A program made the translations under genes and the position numbers. Of a stretch of DNA of 64,000 nt, positions 41,334-52,287 are shown piece by piece. Origin of the DNA: Sulfurimonas sp. SAG-AH-194-C20 (lineage in GTDB: Bacteria; Campylobacterota; Campylobacteria; Campylobacterales; Sulfurimonadaceae); NCBI RefSeq assembly GCF_029215975.1, contig NZ_JAEMVD010000001.1:1-64000 (forward strand). Direction: 5' to 3'. The notes below the pieces were generated by a model that was given only the letters and a program-made list of their open reading frames with translations, was not told where the DNA came from and searched no databases. Numbering within the stretch: position 1 is the first letter of the stretch; each line of letters opens with the position of its first letter.

Positions 41334-42269
41334 TTAGTAGAGTTTTTTGTTAGAATTACCGTAAATTTGCGGTACCTGTTTATATCCAATCCCTTTTCTG
41401 ATTGATGCACGTTTAACCTGTTTACGGATTTTCTTATAAACATCTGCTAGGTTATTATTACCCTGAGAAAGTGCTTGAATCAAGTAATAAGAAAAGAGTC
41501 TTTGTTCTTGGGCTTTAAAATCATTAGCAAAATCAGAATTTGAACCAGCTGTCATAACAGTAAGTCTTTTGTTTCGTATCTCAGTTTTTGAAGTTCTAAG
41601 AACTGGTGCTACACCTTTGTAAAGCAGTTTACCCTTACCATCTTTACCGCTAAAACAAGAGTCCATAAAGATAAAAATATTTGAAGCTTCTGATTTTGTA
41701 AGATTTTTATATATCTTATCTAGCTGTAAATTTGGTTCTAAATCAATAGAGTCAGCACTCATATCCGCAGGTAACATGTATACTTTCCCATCTTTTGCAG
41801 GAACACCATGCCCAGCATAAAAAAGATAGATAACACCACCTTCACCTGGTAAATCTCGAATTTGTGCTATTTTTGCTTTAATTTGTCCACTACTTGCATC
41901 TGAATTTAAAAGAGTGATAATGTTTTCTTTTGGGACGCCAAGTGTAGTTTGTGCAAGCTTTTCAAATGCAAGGGCTGAGTAGTCGGCATACTCAACATTT
42001 GTATTGTTTTTGTACTCATTGATACCAATTATTAAGGCAAAAGCATCATCATTTATTTTATTGTTTTTCTTAAAGTTAAACTGTGTTGCAGAATGAGAGT
42101 AAGCATCTCTTGTCTCTTCGTTACTAGCTTTACCACTACCTCTGTAAACGATTTTTTCTTGGTAAACAACCTTCGTTTTTTGTTTTGGTGGGACATATGC
42201 ATTTATCTCTGGAACTCGACTACATCCAAGAACTAACAAAATAGATAATAAATATAATGTGTTTTTCAT
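41334..42269 (-). CDS. Lipoprotein caspase-family (C14-like) protease
   Basis: Lipobox 'LLVLGCSRV'; catalytic His 'VIYLFYAGHGVP' and Cys 'IFIFMDSCFSG' motifs. Confidence 0.85.
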   Translation of the reverse strand: MKNTLYLLSILLVLGCSRVPEINAYVPPKQKTKVVYQEKIVYRGSGKASNEETRDAYSHSATQFNFKKNNKINDDAFALIIGINEYKNNTNVEYADYSALAFEKLAQTTLGVPKENIITLLNSDASSGQIKAKIAQIRDLPGEGGVIYLFYAGHGVPAKDGKVYMLPADMSADSIDLEPNLQLDKIYKNLTKSEASNIFIFMDSCFSGKDGKGKLLYKGVAPVLRTSKTEIRNKRLTVMTAGSNSDFANDFKAQEQRLFSYYLIQALSQGNNNLADVYKKIRKQVKRASIRKGIGYKQVPQIYGNSNKKLY

Positions 42270-42281
42270 TATTTCATTCCT

Positions 42282-42701
42282 TTAATTTTTCATAATACTA
42301 AAAGGAGGATTAGCGCTTGTTTTACAAAGAGACCAGTTCGATTGCAATCTCCATTCACCCGAGATACTATCAACACTAACTATATGTGCAGTATCAGAAA
42401 TGAACTTACCATTAGGATATATACTCAATCCAAACCTCTGCGAAAATCTAAGTAATAGTGCATTTTTTGGAAATACCCCAGTCGTTGAAAAACCCACTCT
42501 ATAGGGTTTAGTACCTATATCTTCGGCACCTAGTAGTGTTCCTTTCTCAAAAAGCATACTTCCACATTCAATATCTTCATTCGCAACAAAAATAACTGAA
42601 AATTTTTTCATTTCATTTTCTGTTAAACTTGGCATTTTTACACTGCAAGAAGTGAATATAAAGACCAACGACAACATTCCGAGTACAATAGTTTTTTTCA
42701 T
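42282..42701 (-). CDS. Hypothetical lipoprotein paired with the caspase-like gene
   Basis: Lipobox 'LVFIFTSCSVK'; 12-nt gap to the caspase-like gene on the same strand. Confidence 0.65.
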   Translation of the reverse strand: MKKTIVLGMLSLVFIFTSCSVKMPSLTENEMKKFSVIFVANEDIECGSMLFEKGTLLGAEDIGTKPYRVGFSTTGVFPKNALLLRFSQRFGLSIYPNGKFISDTAHIVSVDSISGEWRLQSNWSLCKTSANPPFSIMKN

Positions 42702-42774
42702 AGAATATCACTTAATTTTGAATATTAAATAATTATATCTCATAAAGCTTAAAAAGCCTTTTTATGTTAAATGC

Positions 42775-43347
42775 TTATAGTAGACTCATCGCTTGAAGAT
42801 AATCTTTTTTATAGTTAAGATTGAGAAATTTTATAGTGTCATCGAAATTAATTGTCTGAATATGAGAAGACTGAAGCATCTGCCCAAGTTTATGTGAATT
42901 TTTATCTTTCATGGCTATAAATTTTTTTTCTAAAGAGACCGAGTAGATACCACACAGAGGTTCGAGTCCATGTTTCGTTTTTGCAAGGGTAGCTTCAAAC
43001 GATTTTGTATGTTCTTTGCAAAGTGTTTGAATGATTGAATTGTCGATAAAAGGGGAGTCAACACTTAAAACAAAGATATTCATATTCTGAAGGACCTTAT
43101 AAGTAGCGATAAATCCTGCAGTAGGAGCATAGAGGTCAGTCGCTGTTTCATCTTCTATAAAATTTGCACTAAAATTAAATTTTGATTTGTCTTTACATGA
43201 GATATAAACATTTGTAAAAATTTTTGAGAGTCGTGAGTGTTGATACTCAGTGAGAGTTTTAAAGCCTGCAAATGGGAGAAGTGCTTTATCCTCTCCCATT
43301 CTAGAACTTTTACCACCTGCAAAGATTACACAGGGGATATTTAGCAT
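42775..43347 (-). CDS. mobA: Molybdenum cofactor guanylyltransferase
   Basis: 'CVIFAGGKSSRMGEDKALLPFAG', 'LSVDSPFID', 'GLEPLCGIYSVS'. Confidence 0.88.
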   Translation of the reverse strand: MLNIPCVIFAGGKSSRMGEDKALLPFAGFKTLTEYQHSRLSKIFTNVYISCKDKSKFNFSANFIEDETATDLYAPTAGFIATYKVLQNMNIFVLSVDSPFIDNSIIQTLCKEHTKSFEATLAKTKHGLEPLCGIYSVSLEKKFIAMKDKNSHKLGQMLQSSHIQTINFDDTIKFLNLNYKKDYLQAMSLL

Positions 43348-43348
43348 A

Positions 43349-44506
43349 CTAGTTTCTTGTTAGTTGTGCTTCGATACGTCTGTTTTGTGCACGTCCCTCA
43401 GCTGTTTTGTTATCAGCGATAGGATTTGCTTCACCTTTACCAAGAGAGGTTAACTGTTTAGAACTAACACCTTGAGCAATGAGTGCCTCTACTACTGCGT
43501 TTGCTCTTTTTTCAGAAAGTGCTTGGTTGTATGAGTCACGTCCTCTACTATCTGTGTATCCAATTATCTTTGCATTATAGTTTGCATATTTTGTTAAAAA
43601 GTTTGCATATGCTTGAATTTGAGAATCTGAACTACTTTTAATTTTGTCAGAATTATTTTCAAAGTTAATGTTAAGAGGAACAGTTTTAGGACAGCCATCA
43701 CTGTTTACTTCTTCTCCCGCAAGCGTTTTTGGACAGATGTCTTGAGCATTTAAGACACCATCATTATCATTGTCAATGTTACACCCTTTTGCATCAACTT
43801 TTGCTCCTTGAAGAGTTGAAAGACAGCTATCTTTAGAGTTTAAAACACCATCTTTATCATCATCTCCATCAACAACTACTGGTGCAACAACAGGAGCTGG
43901 CTTTTGAACCGGTTTAGGTGCTGGTTTTGGAGTAACTGGAGCTTTTACTGCTTGAGGTGCTACAGCTTTTTGTGCCTTTTCTCCAAAAGAGTAAGTAAAA
44001 CCAACAAGTGCAATTAGGTTATGGTCTAAAATTCCTTCATTTTGTTGTGCTACTTTTCCAAGATAAATCGCTTCAAGCTTTAAGGCAAGGTTTTCAGTGA
44101 AATTTACTTTTGCACCTACACCTACATCTACAAATAAACCGCTTTTACTTTGTGGCGTTTCGTTACTTATATTTTCTATCCCAAGACCAGCTTTAACAAA
44201 AGGAGTAAAGCTATCCAGTGCATCTAGAGCATAAACACCATTAATCGCACCACGAAGAACATCTGTACTTGCACCTGTCGTGTAGTCTACTTCTTGTGAG
44301 AAGAAAACCGAAAATTCTGGCTTGATTATAGATTCAACATCATTGATTTGAAACTCTAAACCACCAAGTAGATAACCATCATCTTTAAAGCCTAAGCTAG
44401 ATTCATGATAATCATATCCAACCATAGGAGAGATTTCATAGTTCTTTTGTTCACTAAAAGCGAGAGTTCCAGCTAATAGTGCTGGGATAAGTAGAAGTTT
44501 TTTCAT
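43349..44506 (-). CDS. OmpA-family protein with N-terminal beta-barrel and thrombospondin type-3-like repeats
   Basis: Signal 'MKKLLLIPALLAGTLAFS', 'DDDKDGVLNSKDSC..DNDNDGVLNAQDICP', C-terminal 'IIGYTDSRGRDSYNQALSEKRANAVVEALIAQGV'. Confidence 0.9.
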   Translation of the reverse strand: MKKLLLIPALLAGTLAFSEQKNYEISPMVGYDYHESSLGFKDDGYLLGGLEFQINDVESIIKPEFSVFFSQEVDYTTGASTDVLRGAINGVYALDALDSFTPFVKAGLGIENISNETPQSKSGLFVDVGVGAKVNFTENLALKLEAIYLGKVAQQNEGILDHNLIALVGFTYSFGEKAQKAVAPQAVKAPVTPKPAPKPVQKPAPVVAPVVVDGDDDKDGVLNSKDSCLSTLQGAKVDAKGCNIDNDNDGVLNAQDICPKTLAGEEVNSDGCPKTVPLNINFENNSDKIKSSSDSQIQAYANFLTKYANYNAKIIGYTDSRGRDSYNQALSEKRANAVVEALIAQGVSSKQLTSLGKGEANPIADNKTAEGRAQNRRIEAQLTRN

Positions 44507-44572
44507 TGTAATTCCTTTTTTAATATTTAAGTTAGAAGTATAACACACACTAGAGAGTTAATGGTGTGGTTT

Positions 44573-45832
44573 TTATCTAGGGTCAGTAATGTAGCCAGTT
44601 ATAGCAGATATCGCAGCAACTGCTGAGTTTGCAAGGTAAACCTCAGAAGAACGGCTTCCCATTCGACCTACGAAGTTACGGTTTGTAGTGCTGATAGCTT
44701 TTTCATTATCACCAAGTATTCCCATATATCCACCAAGACAAGCACCACAAGTAGGGTTACTTACAACTCCACCTGCATCGATAATTATGTCCATATACCC
44801 AAGTCTATATGCTTCTTTTAGAATTCTTTGAGTCGCTGGAGTTACGATAAGACGAACATCCTCGTGAACACGTTTACCCTTAAGAATTTCAGATGCAATT
44901 TTAAGGTCACCTAAACGCCCATTTGTACATGAACCGATAAATGCTTGGTCTATTTTGATATGGTCAGTTACTGCTTGAGAAACAGGATGTCCGTTTGATG
45001 GTAAAAATGGATAAGCGATAACAGGCTCAAGGTTTGCAACATCTATCTCTAATACTTTACAATACACAGCATCATCATCTGAGTAATGAATACGAGGCTC
45101 GCGAGCAAGGTTTTTATCAGATAAAAATTCTTTTGTTACATCATCATAAGCGATTATTCCAGATTTCGCGCCAGCTTCGATAGCCATGTTACACATTGAA
45201 AATCTATCGTCCATGTTTAAGTGAGGGATTGTAGTTCCTGTAAACTCTAATGTTTGATACAGTGCACCATCAACACCGAGTAAACGGATGATTTCTAAGA
45301 TGATGTCTTTTCCTGTTGTGTGCTCTTTAGGTGCACCACTTAGTACCACCTTGATAGACTCAGGAACTTTAAACCAGTTTCCACCTGTTATCATTGCAAA
45401 TGCAAGGTCAGTTGAACCCATACCAGTTGAGAATGCTCCAAGAGCACCATGCGTACAAGTATGTGAATCTGCACCGATGATAACATCACCAGGAACCACA
45501 AGACCTTTTTCAGGTAAAAGTGCATGCTCAATTCCCATATCTTTTTCATCAAAAAAGTTTTTAAGCTTATGCTCTTTAGCAAATACACGAGAAATTTTTG
45601 CTTGATTTGCTGATGCTATATCTTTAGCAGGGATAAAGTGGTCAAGAACTATAGAAAAACCATCAGGATTAGCAAGTTTTTTTGCACCACTAAGGTTAAA
45701 CGAAGAGATAGAAATAGGAGTAGTAATATCGTTACCGATAACCATATCAATGTCACAGCGAATGATTTCACCCGCATGAACCGTGCGACCTATGTGTTGA
45801 GAGAATATTTTTTCAGTTATTGTTTGAGCCAT
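44573..45832 (-). CDS. leuC: 3-isopropylmalate dehydratase large subunit (LeuC/aconitase superfamily)
   Basis: 'ADSHTCTHGALGAFSTGMGSTDLA', 'IGSCTNGRLGDLKIA', 'SNPTCGACLGGYMGIL'. Confidence 0.9.
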   Translation of the reverse strand: MAQTITEKIFSQHIGRTVHAGEIIRCDIDMVIGNDITTPISISSFNLSGAKKLANPDGFSIVLDHFIPAKDIASANQAKISRVFAKEHKLKNFFDEKDMGIEHALLPEKGLVVPGDVIIGADSHTCTHGALGAFSTGMGSTDLAFAMITGGNWFKVPESIKVVLSGAPKEHTTGKDIILEIIRLLGVDGALYQTLEFTGTTIPHLNMDDRFSMCNMAIEAGAKSGIIAYDDVTKEFLSDKNLAREPRIHYSDDDAVYCKVLEIDVANLEPVIAYPFLPSNGHPVSQAVTDHIKIDQAFIGSCTNGRLGDLKIASEILKGKRVHEDVRLIVTPATQRILKEAYRLGYMDIIIDAGGVVSNPTCGACLGGYMGILGDNEKAISTTNRNFVGRMGSRSSEVYLANSAVAAISAITGYITDPR

Positions 45833-45909
45833 AATGCACGAACCTCTTTAATATATTTTATATTTGTGATTATATCATAAGAGGTTTAAATCGAAATTTA
45901 TTTATTTAC

Positions 45910-46416
45910 TTAGTCTATATGATGCTTAAGTGCTTTTTTTATAAATTCAGTAGAACAAAAAAACATACTGATAAAAATAGGATTTAGTTTTACTTCTTCA
46001 TCAGAGATAGAGTCAAATACTTTAAAGTTAAAACCAGCACCGTCTTTTGGGTTTTGTGGTTCTACTAGAAACTCTAAAGGAGTAAGTGCTCGTACCATGT
46101 TAAGTATATTCTTTCTTTTTTTAACATTTTCTTCATTTAAGATGTTAAAGTCAGGGTTTTCAGAACTTCGGTGATTGTCTAAGATAGAACGAATGAGGTC
46201 TACTTTATCTTTAAAAACAACCTTATTCCATTTAATGATAGTATGGTTTGAAGCAACTTGAGAGTTCTTTTCACTTAGACCTGAAGGTTTTTTACTCTTT
46301 ATGGCTTCCATTAGCTCTAAAAGAAAGTTCGTACCACCGACACTCTGAGCAGCTTTAGTCATAAAAAGGTGGATAAGATTTTTTGTATCTTCATTTTGTT
46401 TATTAAAATTACACAT
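45910..46416 (-). CDS. Hypothetical protein
   Basis: 168-aa ORF in a gap between annotated genes, no recognised family. Confidence 0.55.
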   Translation of the reverse strand: MCNFNKQNEDTKNLIHLFMTKAAQSVGGTNFLLELMEAIKSKKPSGLSEKNSQVASNHTIIKWNKVVFKDKVDLIRSILDNHRSSENPDFNILNEENVKKRKNILNMVRALTPLEFLVEPQNPKDGAGFNFKVFDSISDEEVKLNPIFISMFFCSTEFIKKALKHHID

Positions 46417-46580
46417 ATTTGTAAGTTCCTTAAATAATAGTATAGAAATGCAATTGTATCATCTTTGTAGAGTATTTCTATTCTTAAACCAAACCAAACA
46501 TCAGTTTGCCTTAAGCAAGCCATAATCACAAAGCTATTATCATGTCAAAACGAAAGAGGACAAAAATTGTCTGATTTAAA

Positions 46581-47830
<1,250 letters not shown>

Positions 47831-47861
47831 AAATAAAACTATAAAATATAAAGGATAAGAC

Positions 47862-48842
47862 ATGGCAAAAGCAGACGTATTAGGCGAATCACTTTGGGAC
47901 GCATACTCAAATAAAGTAACAACATTAATGAATAACCCTCAACACCAAGGAGAAATCTTTGACGCAGAGGCAGAGGAACGTGGTAACAAACTTATTGTTG
48001 CTGATTTTGGTGCAGAATCTTGTGGAGATGCAGTGCGCCTTTACTGGGAGATTGACCCTAAAAATGACAAAATTGTAAACTCTAAGTTCAAGTCTTTTGG
48101 TTGTGGTACAGCTATCGCATCTTCTGATGTTATGACTGAGTTATGTATCGGTAAAACAGTTCAAGAAGCTGTAAAGATTACAAACATTGACGTTGAGCTT
48201 GCTCTTCGTGATGATCCTGAGACTCCGGCAGTTCCACCTCAAAAGATGCACTGTTCAGTTATGGCTTATGATGTTATCAAAAAAGCTGCTGGACTTTACA
48301 TGGGTGTTGATGCTGAGAGTTTTGAAGAAGAGATTATCGTATGTGAGTGTGCTCGTGTTTCACTTGGAACACTTCAAGAAGTTATCAAGTTAAACGACCT
48401 TAAAACAGTTGAAGAAATTACAGACTACACAAAAGCTGGTGGTTTTTGTAAGTCTTGTATCAAGCCTGGTGGGCATGAAGCTCGCGAGTGGTACTTAGTT
48501 GACATTTTAGCTGACACTCGTAAAGAGATGGACACTGAGAAAATGAAAGCTGCTGCTGATGCTATGGCTGCTGGTGGTGGAAACTTTGAAGAGATGACTT
48601 TAGTACAACAGATTAAAGCTGTTGACGCAGTTATTGATGAAAGTGTTCGTCAATTTCTTGTTATGGATGGTGGTGATGTTGAAATCATTGACATTAAGAA
48701 AAATGAGAGAACTATCGACATTTATATAAGATACCTTGGTGCATGTGGTTCTTGTGAGTCAAGCTCAACAGGTACACTTTATGCGATAGAGTCAACACTT
48801 CAAGAGAAGCTCTCAGATAAGATAAAAGTTTTACCTATCTAG
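47862..48842 (+). CDS. nifU: Fe-S cluster assembly scaffold NifU (IscU-like, BFD-like and Nfu domains)
   Basis: 'FGCGTAIASSDVMTELCIGKT', 'CECARVSLGTLQEVI..GGFCKSCIKPGGHE', C-terminal 'YLGACGSCESSSTGTLYAIE'. Confidence 0.95.
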   Translation: MAKADVLGESLWDAYSNKVTTLMNNPQHQGEIFDAEAEERGNKLIVADFGAESCGDAVRLYWEIDPKNDKIVNSKFKSFGCGTAIASSDVMTELCIGKTVQEAVKITNIDVELALRDDPETPAVPPQKMHCSVMAYDVIKKAAGLYMGVDAESFEEEIIVCECARVSLGTLQEVIKLNDLKTVEEITDYTKAGGFCKSCIKPGGHEAREWYLVDILADTRKEMDTEKMKAAADAMAAGGGNFEEMTLVQQIKAVDAVIDESVRQFLVMDGGDVEIIDIKKNERTIDIYIRYLGACGSCESSSTGTLYAIESTLQEKLSDKIKVLPI

Positions 48843-48845
48843 TGT

Positions 48846-48872
48846 TAGAAGCCTCTTTTAGAGAAGCTTCTT
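48846..48872. terminator. Hairpin between convergent nifU and MCP genes
   Basis: agaagcctcttttagagaagcttct forms an imperfect stem at the junction of the two stop codons. Confidence 0.45.
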
Positions 48873-49977
48873 AGTTTTGTGAACTTTTTACAGCACTAAA
48901 GAGGAGATTAAATGCTTCTGCACTTGATGTCTCTACATCTTTGATTCGTTGTAGGGAACCTTCGTGATCTCCTGATAGTTTGAGCGAGATGGCTTCTTGT
49001 AATCCTCTATGAACATTTGTATGATGAGATGAGATACTACTCAAAGTAGTGTTCCCTTTTAAAAATCCACTCGATGCATCTAAATACCATTTCCCAAATC
49101 TACAGCTGTTTTCATCCATAATAGTAGCTGAATTTTGAGTGAGTAAGGCTCTGTAAGTTTGTGCTTTGAGTGATATATGGTCAATCTTGCCGACATTTAC
49201 ACCAAGCTCATTTGTTACAAACTCTGTTTTTTGTTGAATGTCATTTGAACTCGCAACTGCATGCTGGACATTCTCACTAAAAGTATCTAGTGTATCTATA
49301 ACTTTTGTTGTTTCATCATTAAAAGTATTACTGATTTCTACCATTGAGTTTGAGTTTTGTTTGAGAGAATTAATGTTGATTTCAATCTCACTTGTCGCTT
49401 TTTGAGTGCGTTCTGCAAGTTTACGTACCTCATCTGCAACAACAGCAAATCCACGACCATGTTCACCTGCACGAGCAGCTTCAATAGCAGCATTAAGTGC
49501 AAGAAGGTTTGTTTGATCTGAAATATCTTTAATAAGATTAATTATGTCACTAATTGCTGTTACACTCTCGTTAAGTGAATTAGAATCATCACCCAATGTT
49601 TGTGTGTATTCACGTATTTTTTCTATCGCTGTCAAGATATTACCAGTTTCTTGTTCAATGCTTACCATACCATCGGTTGTAGATGCATTGAGTGTGTTAA
49701 TCTCTTCTAGTATTTCTAGAGGACTATCGATAGTGTCTTTTAAAAATGCATTTCCATCTTCATAGCTATTGAGTAAAAGTGTAATCAACTCATCTTGTTT
49801 AGTATCTTCCACAAATGCCGGAGTTTCTAACTCGTTTATTTTTTGAAGAAGTTGTTGGTTCTCATCTTTGAGTACCTGCATTTCTTGTTTATGTGTGTTT
49901 TGTAGTTCTTCGAGTTTTGCTTTATTGCCAAACATTAGTGCCTCTTTTGAGCGGTATATTTTAGGTATCATACACAT
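48871..49977 (-). CDS. Soluble methyl-accepting chemotaxis protein with C-terminal CZB-like zinc-binding domain
   Basis: Hairpin-tip '[51 protein letters not shown]'; C-terminal '[36 protein letters not shown]'; no TM. Confidence 0.88.
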   Translation of the reverse strand: MCMIPKIYRSKEALMFGNKAKLEELQNTHKQEMQVLKDENQQLLQKINELETPAFVEDTKQDELITLLLNSYEDGNAFLKDTIDSPLEILEEINTLNASTTDGMVSIEQETGNILTAIEKIREYTQTLGDDSNSLNESVTAISDIINLIKDISDQTNLLALNAAIEAARAGEHGRGFAVVADEVRKLAERTQKATSEIEININSLKQNSNSMVEISNTFNDETTKVIDTLDTFSENVQHAVASSNDIQQKTEFVTNELGVNVGKIDHISLKAQTYRALLTQNSATIMDENSCRFGKWYLDASSGFLKGNTTLSSISSHHTNVHRGLQEAISLKLSGDHEGSLQRIKDVETSSAEAFNLLFSAVKSSQN

Positions 49978-50032
49978 TTAATACTTAAACTACAGACAAA
50001 TCTTCTTATTTATAATTGTTAGATAAAATGTT

Positions 50033-50626
50033 TTGATGAATCAGATAGTATATGAAAAAATAACAATTGGACTTATAGATAATGGTTATATAGAAGTTAG
50101 TAATGTTTTAAGTCAAGCTCTTATACTTGAACTTTATGAAGCTTCAACACTTAGAACTTATAGCCAAGCAGGTATCTCAAGTAGTGTACATCAACACTTA
50201 GATAGTACTCGGCGTAGCGATAAAACATCTTGGCTAGATACTGATGAAGGTGCTATTGGAGAGTACTTAGAGTTTTGTGAGGGCTTAAAGAGGTACTTAA
50301 ACAGTTCTTTATATCTTGGACTTAGTTACTATGAAGCACATTTTTCCATCTATGAAAAAGGTTCATTTTATGAGAAGCATTTAGATGCCTTTGCAGGAGA
50401 GAAAAACCGTGTAATCACAACTCTTTTGTACTTAAATGAAGAGTGGAATGATTGTGATGGGGGTGAGTTAATCATTTATGATCAAGATACTAATATAGTG
50501 GAAAAAATTATACCAAAGGCAAACACAATGGTCATCTTTTTAAGTGATAAATTCCCTCATGAGGTTGTAAAAACAAACAAAAAGCGCCACTCCATAGCAG
50601 GATGGTTTAGGGTAGATAAAAGATGA
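50033..50626 (+). CDS. 2OG-Fe(II) oxygenase family protein (prolyl 4-hydroxylase-like)
   Basis: 'EKHLDAFAGEKNRVITTLLYLNEEWNDCDGGELIIYD..MVIFLSDKFPHEVVKTNKKRHSIAGWFR' has the HxD...H...R layout. Confidence 0.82.
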   Translation: MMNQIVYEKITIGLIDNGYIEVSNVLSQALILELYEASTLRTYSQAGISSSVHQHLDSTRRSDKTSWLDTDEGAIGEYLEFCEGLKRYLNSSLYLGLSYYEAHFSIYEKGSFYEKHLDAFAGEKNRVITTLLYLNEEWNDCDGGELIIYDQDTNIVEKIIPKANTMVIFLSDKFPHEVVKTNKKRHSIAGWFRVDKR

Positions 50627-51504
50627 AAAGCTTCAACTACTTACATCTTGGAGCTACACTTTTCATCCCAGCTTCACATCTAAACTTGCAAAGCATAGTT
50701 AGTGGAGAAAAATATCCAGCACTTAAAAGTTTAGTCATTGACTTTGAGGATGGCTTAGAAGAGGAGGACTTTGACATTTCTATGCAAAGTATGGATAAGA
50801 TTTTGCAAAAGATACAACTAGATACTCCACTTGTCTTTATAAGGGCTAAAAATGTACAACATTTGAGTCAACTTTTAAAGCTAAGAAACATTACTAAGAT
50901 CACAGGATTTGTACTAGCAAAATTTTCACTTGTAAATGCGAGGAGTTACTTAGACTTGCTCAAAGAGACAAAGTATCTTTTAATGCCTAGTGTAGAGGGT
51001 GAAGAGCTTTTTAACCATGCAAAACTGCATGAGTTAAAAGAGCTAATATCTGCTTGTAGAGATAAGGTTTTGTTGGTACGTTTTGGACTTGAAGATATGT
51101 TAAAGCACCTAAGTATGAGACGAAGATGCGATGAGTCTATCTTTGATTTTAGTGCAACAAGTAGTGTGCTTGGTAACTTCATAGCAACTTTTAAGAGTGC
51201 TGGTTTTAGTGTAAGCGGTGGTGTTTACCCTTGTTTTAAAGATACAAAGGGTTTCATAAAAGATGTTAAACGCGACATAAAAGAGGGACTTTTCTCTAAA
51301 ACTATCATCCACCCAAATCAGATACAAGTCATAAATGAACTATATAAAGTTAGTAAAGAAGAGTACGAAGAAGCTCTAGATATAGTTAGCTCAGACAAAA
51401 AAGTTTTTAATCAAAATGAAAAAATGGCAGAGACTTTAACGATGTATTCATATTCAAAAGAGTTGATACAGAGAGTAAAAATATATGGAATAAAAGTTCA
51501 ATAA
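50623..51504 (+). CDS. HpcH/HpaI aldolase / CitE-like protein
   Basis: 'LVIDFEDGLEEED', 'VFIRAKN', 'YLLMPSVEGEELF', 'SKTIIHPNQIQVINELY'. Confidence 0.8.
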   Translation: MKSFNYLHLGATLFIPASHLNLQSIVSGEKYPALKSLVIDFEDGLEEEDFDISMQSMDKILQKIQLDTPLVFIRAKNVQHLSQLLKLRNITKITGFVLAKFSLVNARSYLDLLKETKYLLMPSVEGEELFNHAKLHELKELISACRDKVLLVRFGLEDMLKHLSMRRRCDESIFDFSATSSVLGNFIATFKSAGFSVSGGVYPCFKDTKGFIKDVKRDIKEGLFSKTIIHPNQIQVINELYKVSKEEYEEALDIVSSDKKVFNQNEKMAETLTMYSYSKELIQRVKIYGIKVQ

Positions 51505-51558
51505 CATTACTAAAGCAAAGAAAATGTATAATTAGTCTAATAAAATAAGAGGAAAATA

Positions 51559-52287
51559 ATGCAATTATCGGGTTTTAACAATCTTAAAAAAGCACTGAGT
51601 TTTAGTTTTTACGACTTTGTTATCACGCCGAGCCAAGCAGAAAAATTCTCTTATGTTAAGTATATAAATGCCCATTACTCTGCTGAGAAAATAACACAGT
51701 TACTTAAAAAAATTGTGCATATAATCGATGCAGAAGTTTTGCACACTTCAGCTCAAGATTATGAGCCTTATGGGGCTAGTTCTATGATACTGCTTGGTGA
51801 TATAAAAGGCTCTGGTGTGGATATGCACTTAAACAAAAGCCACATTACGGCACATACTTACCCTGACTTTGACAACGAAAATGGAATTCTCTCTTTTCGT
51901 GTAGATATAGAACTCTCAAGTTGTGGAGAGATTACACCTTTAAGCTCTTTAAACGCCATCTTTGACTTTTTTGATACGGACATCGTAACCATAGACTATA
52001 ATGTGCGTGGTTTTACTCGTAACAAAGAGGGGCAACACATTTATATGGATCACCCACTTAGTTCTATAAAAGAGTACATAAACGCAGAGATATTAGCAAG
52101 TTATAAAACAAAAGAGCTGATACTTCAAAACGATAATATCTGGCAGTTAAAACTGCTACGAACTGATATGAATAGAGAAGAGTACTTTTCGCCAAACAGT
52201 ACTCTTAAAGATGAAGAAAAAACTACTTACATGAAGCTCTTAAACGCAGAGATGCTGAGTATATTTAATGGCTGGAGAACAAGATGA
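51559..52287 (+). CDS. speD: S-adenosylmethionine decarboxylase, proteobacterial (E. coli SpeD) type
   Basis: 'LSGFNNLKKALSFSFYDF', pyruvoyl cleavage site 'HLNKSHITAHTYPD', 'FRVDIELSSCGEITPLSSLN', 'VRGFTRN'. Confidence 0.9.
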   Translation: MQLSGFNNLKKALSFSFYDFVITPSQAEKFSYVKYINAHYSAEKITQLLKKIVHIIDAEVLHTSAQDYEPYGASSMILLGDIKGSGVDMHLNKSHITAHTYPDFDNENGILSFRVDIELSSCGEITPLSSLNAIFDFFDTDIVTIDYNVRGFTRNKEGQHIYMDHPLSSIKEYINAEILASYKTKELILQNDNIWQLKLLRTDMNREEYFSPNSTLKDEEKTTYMKLLNAEMLSIFNGWRTR

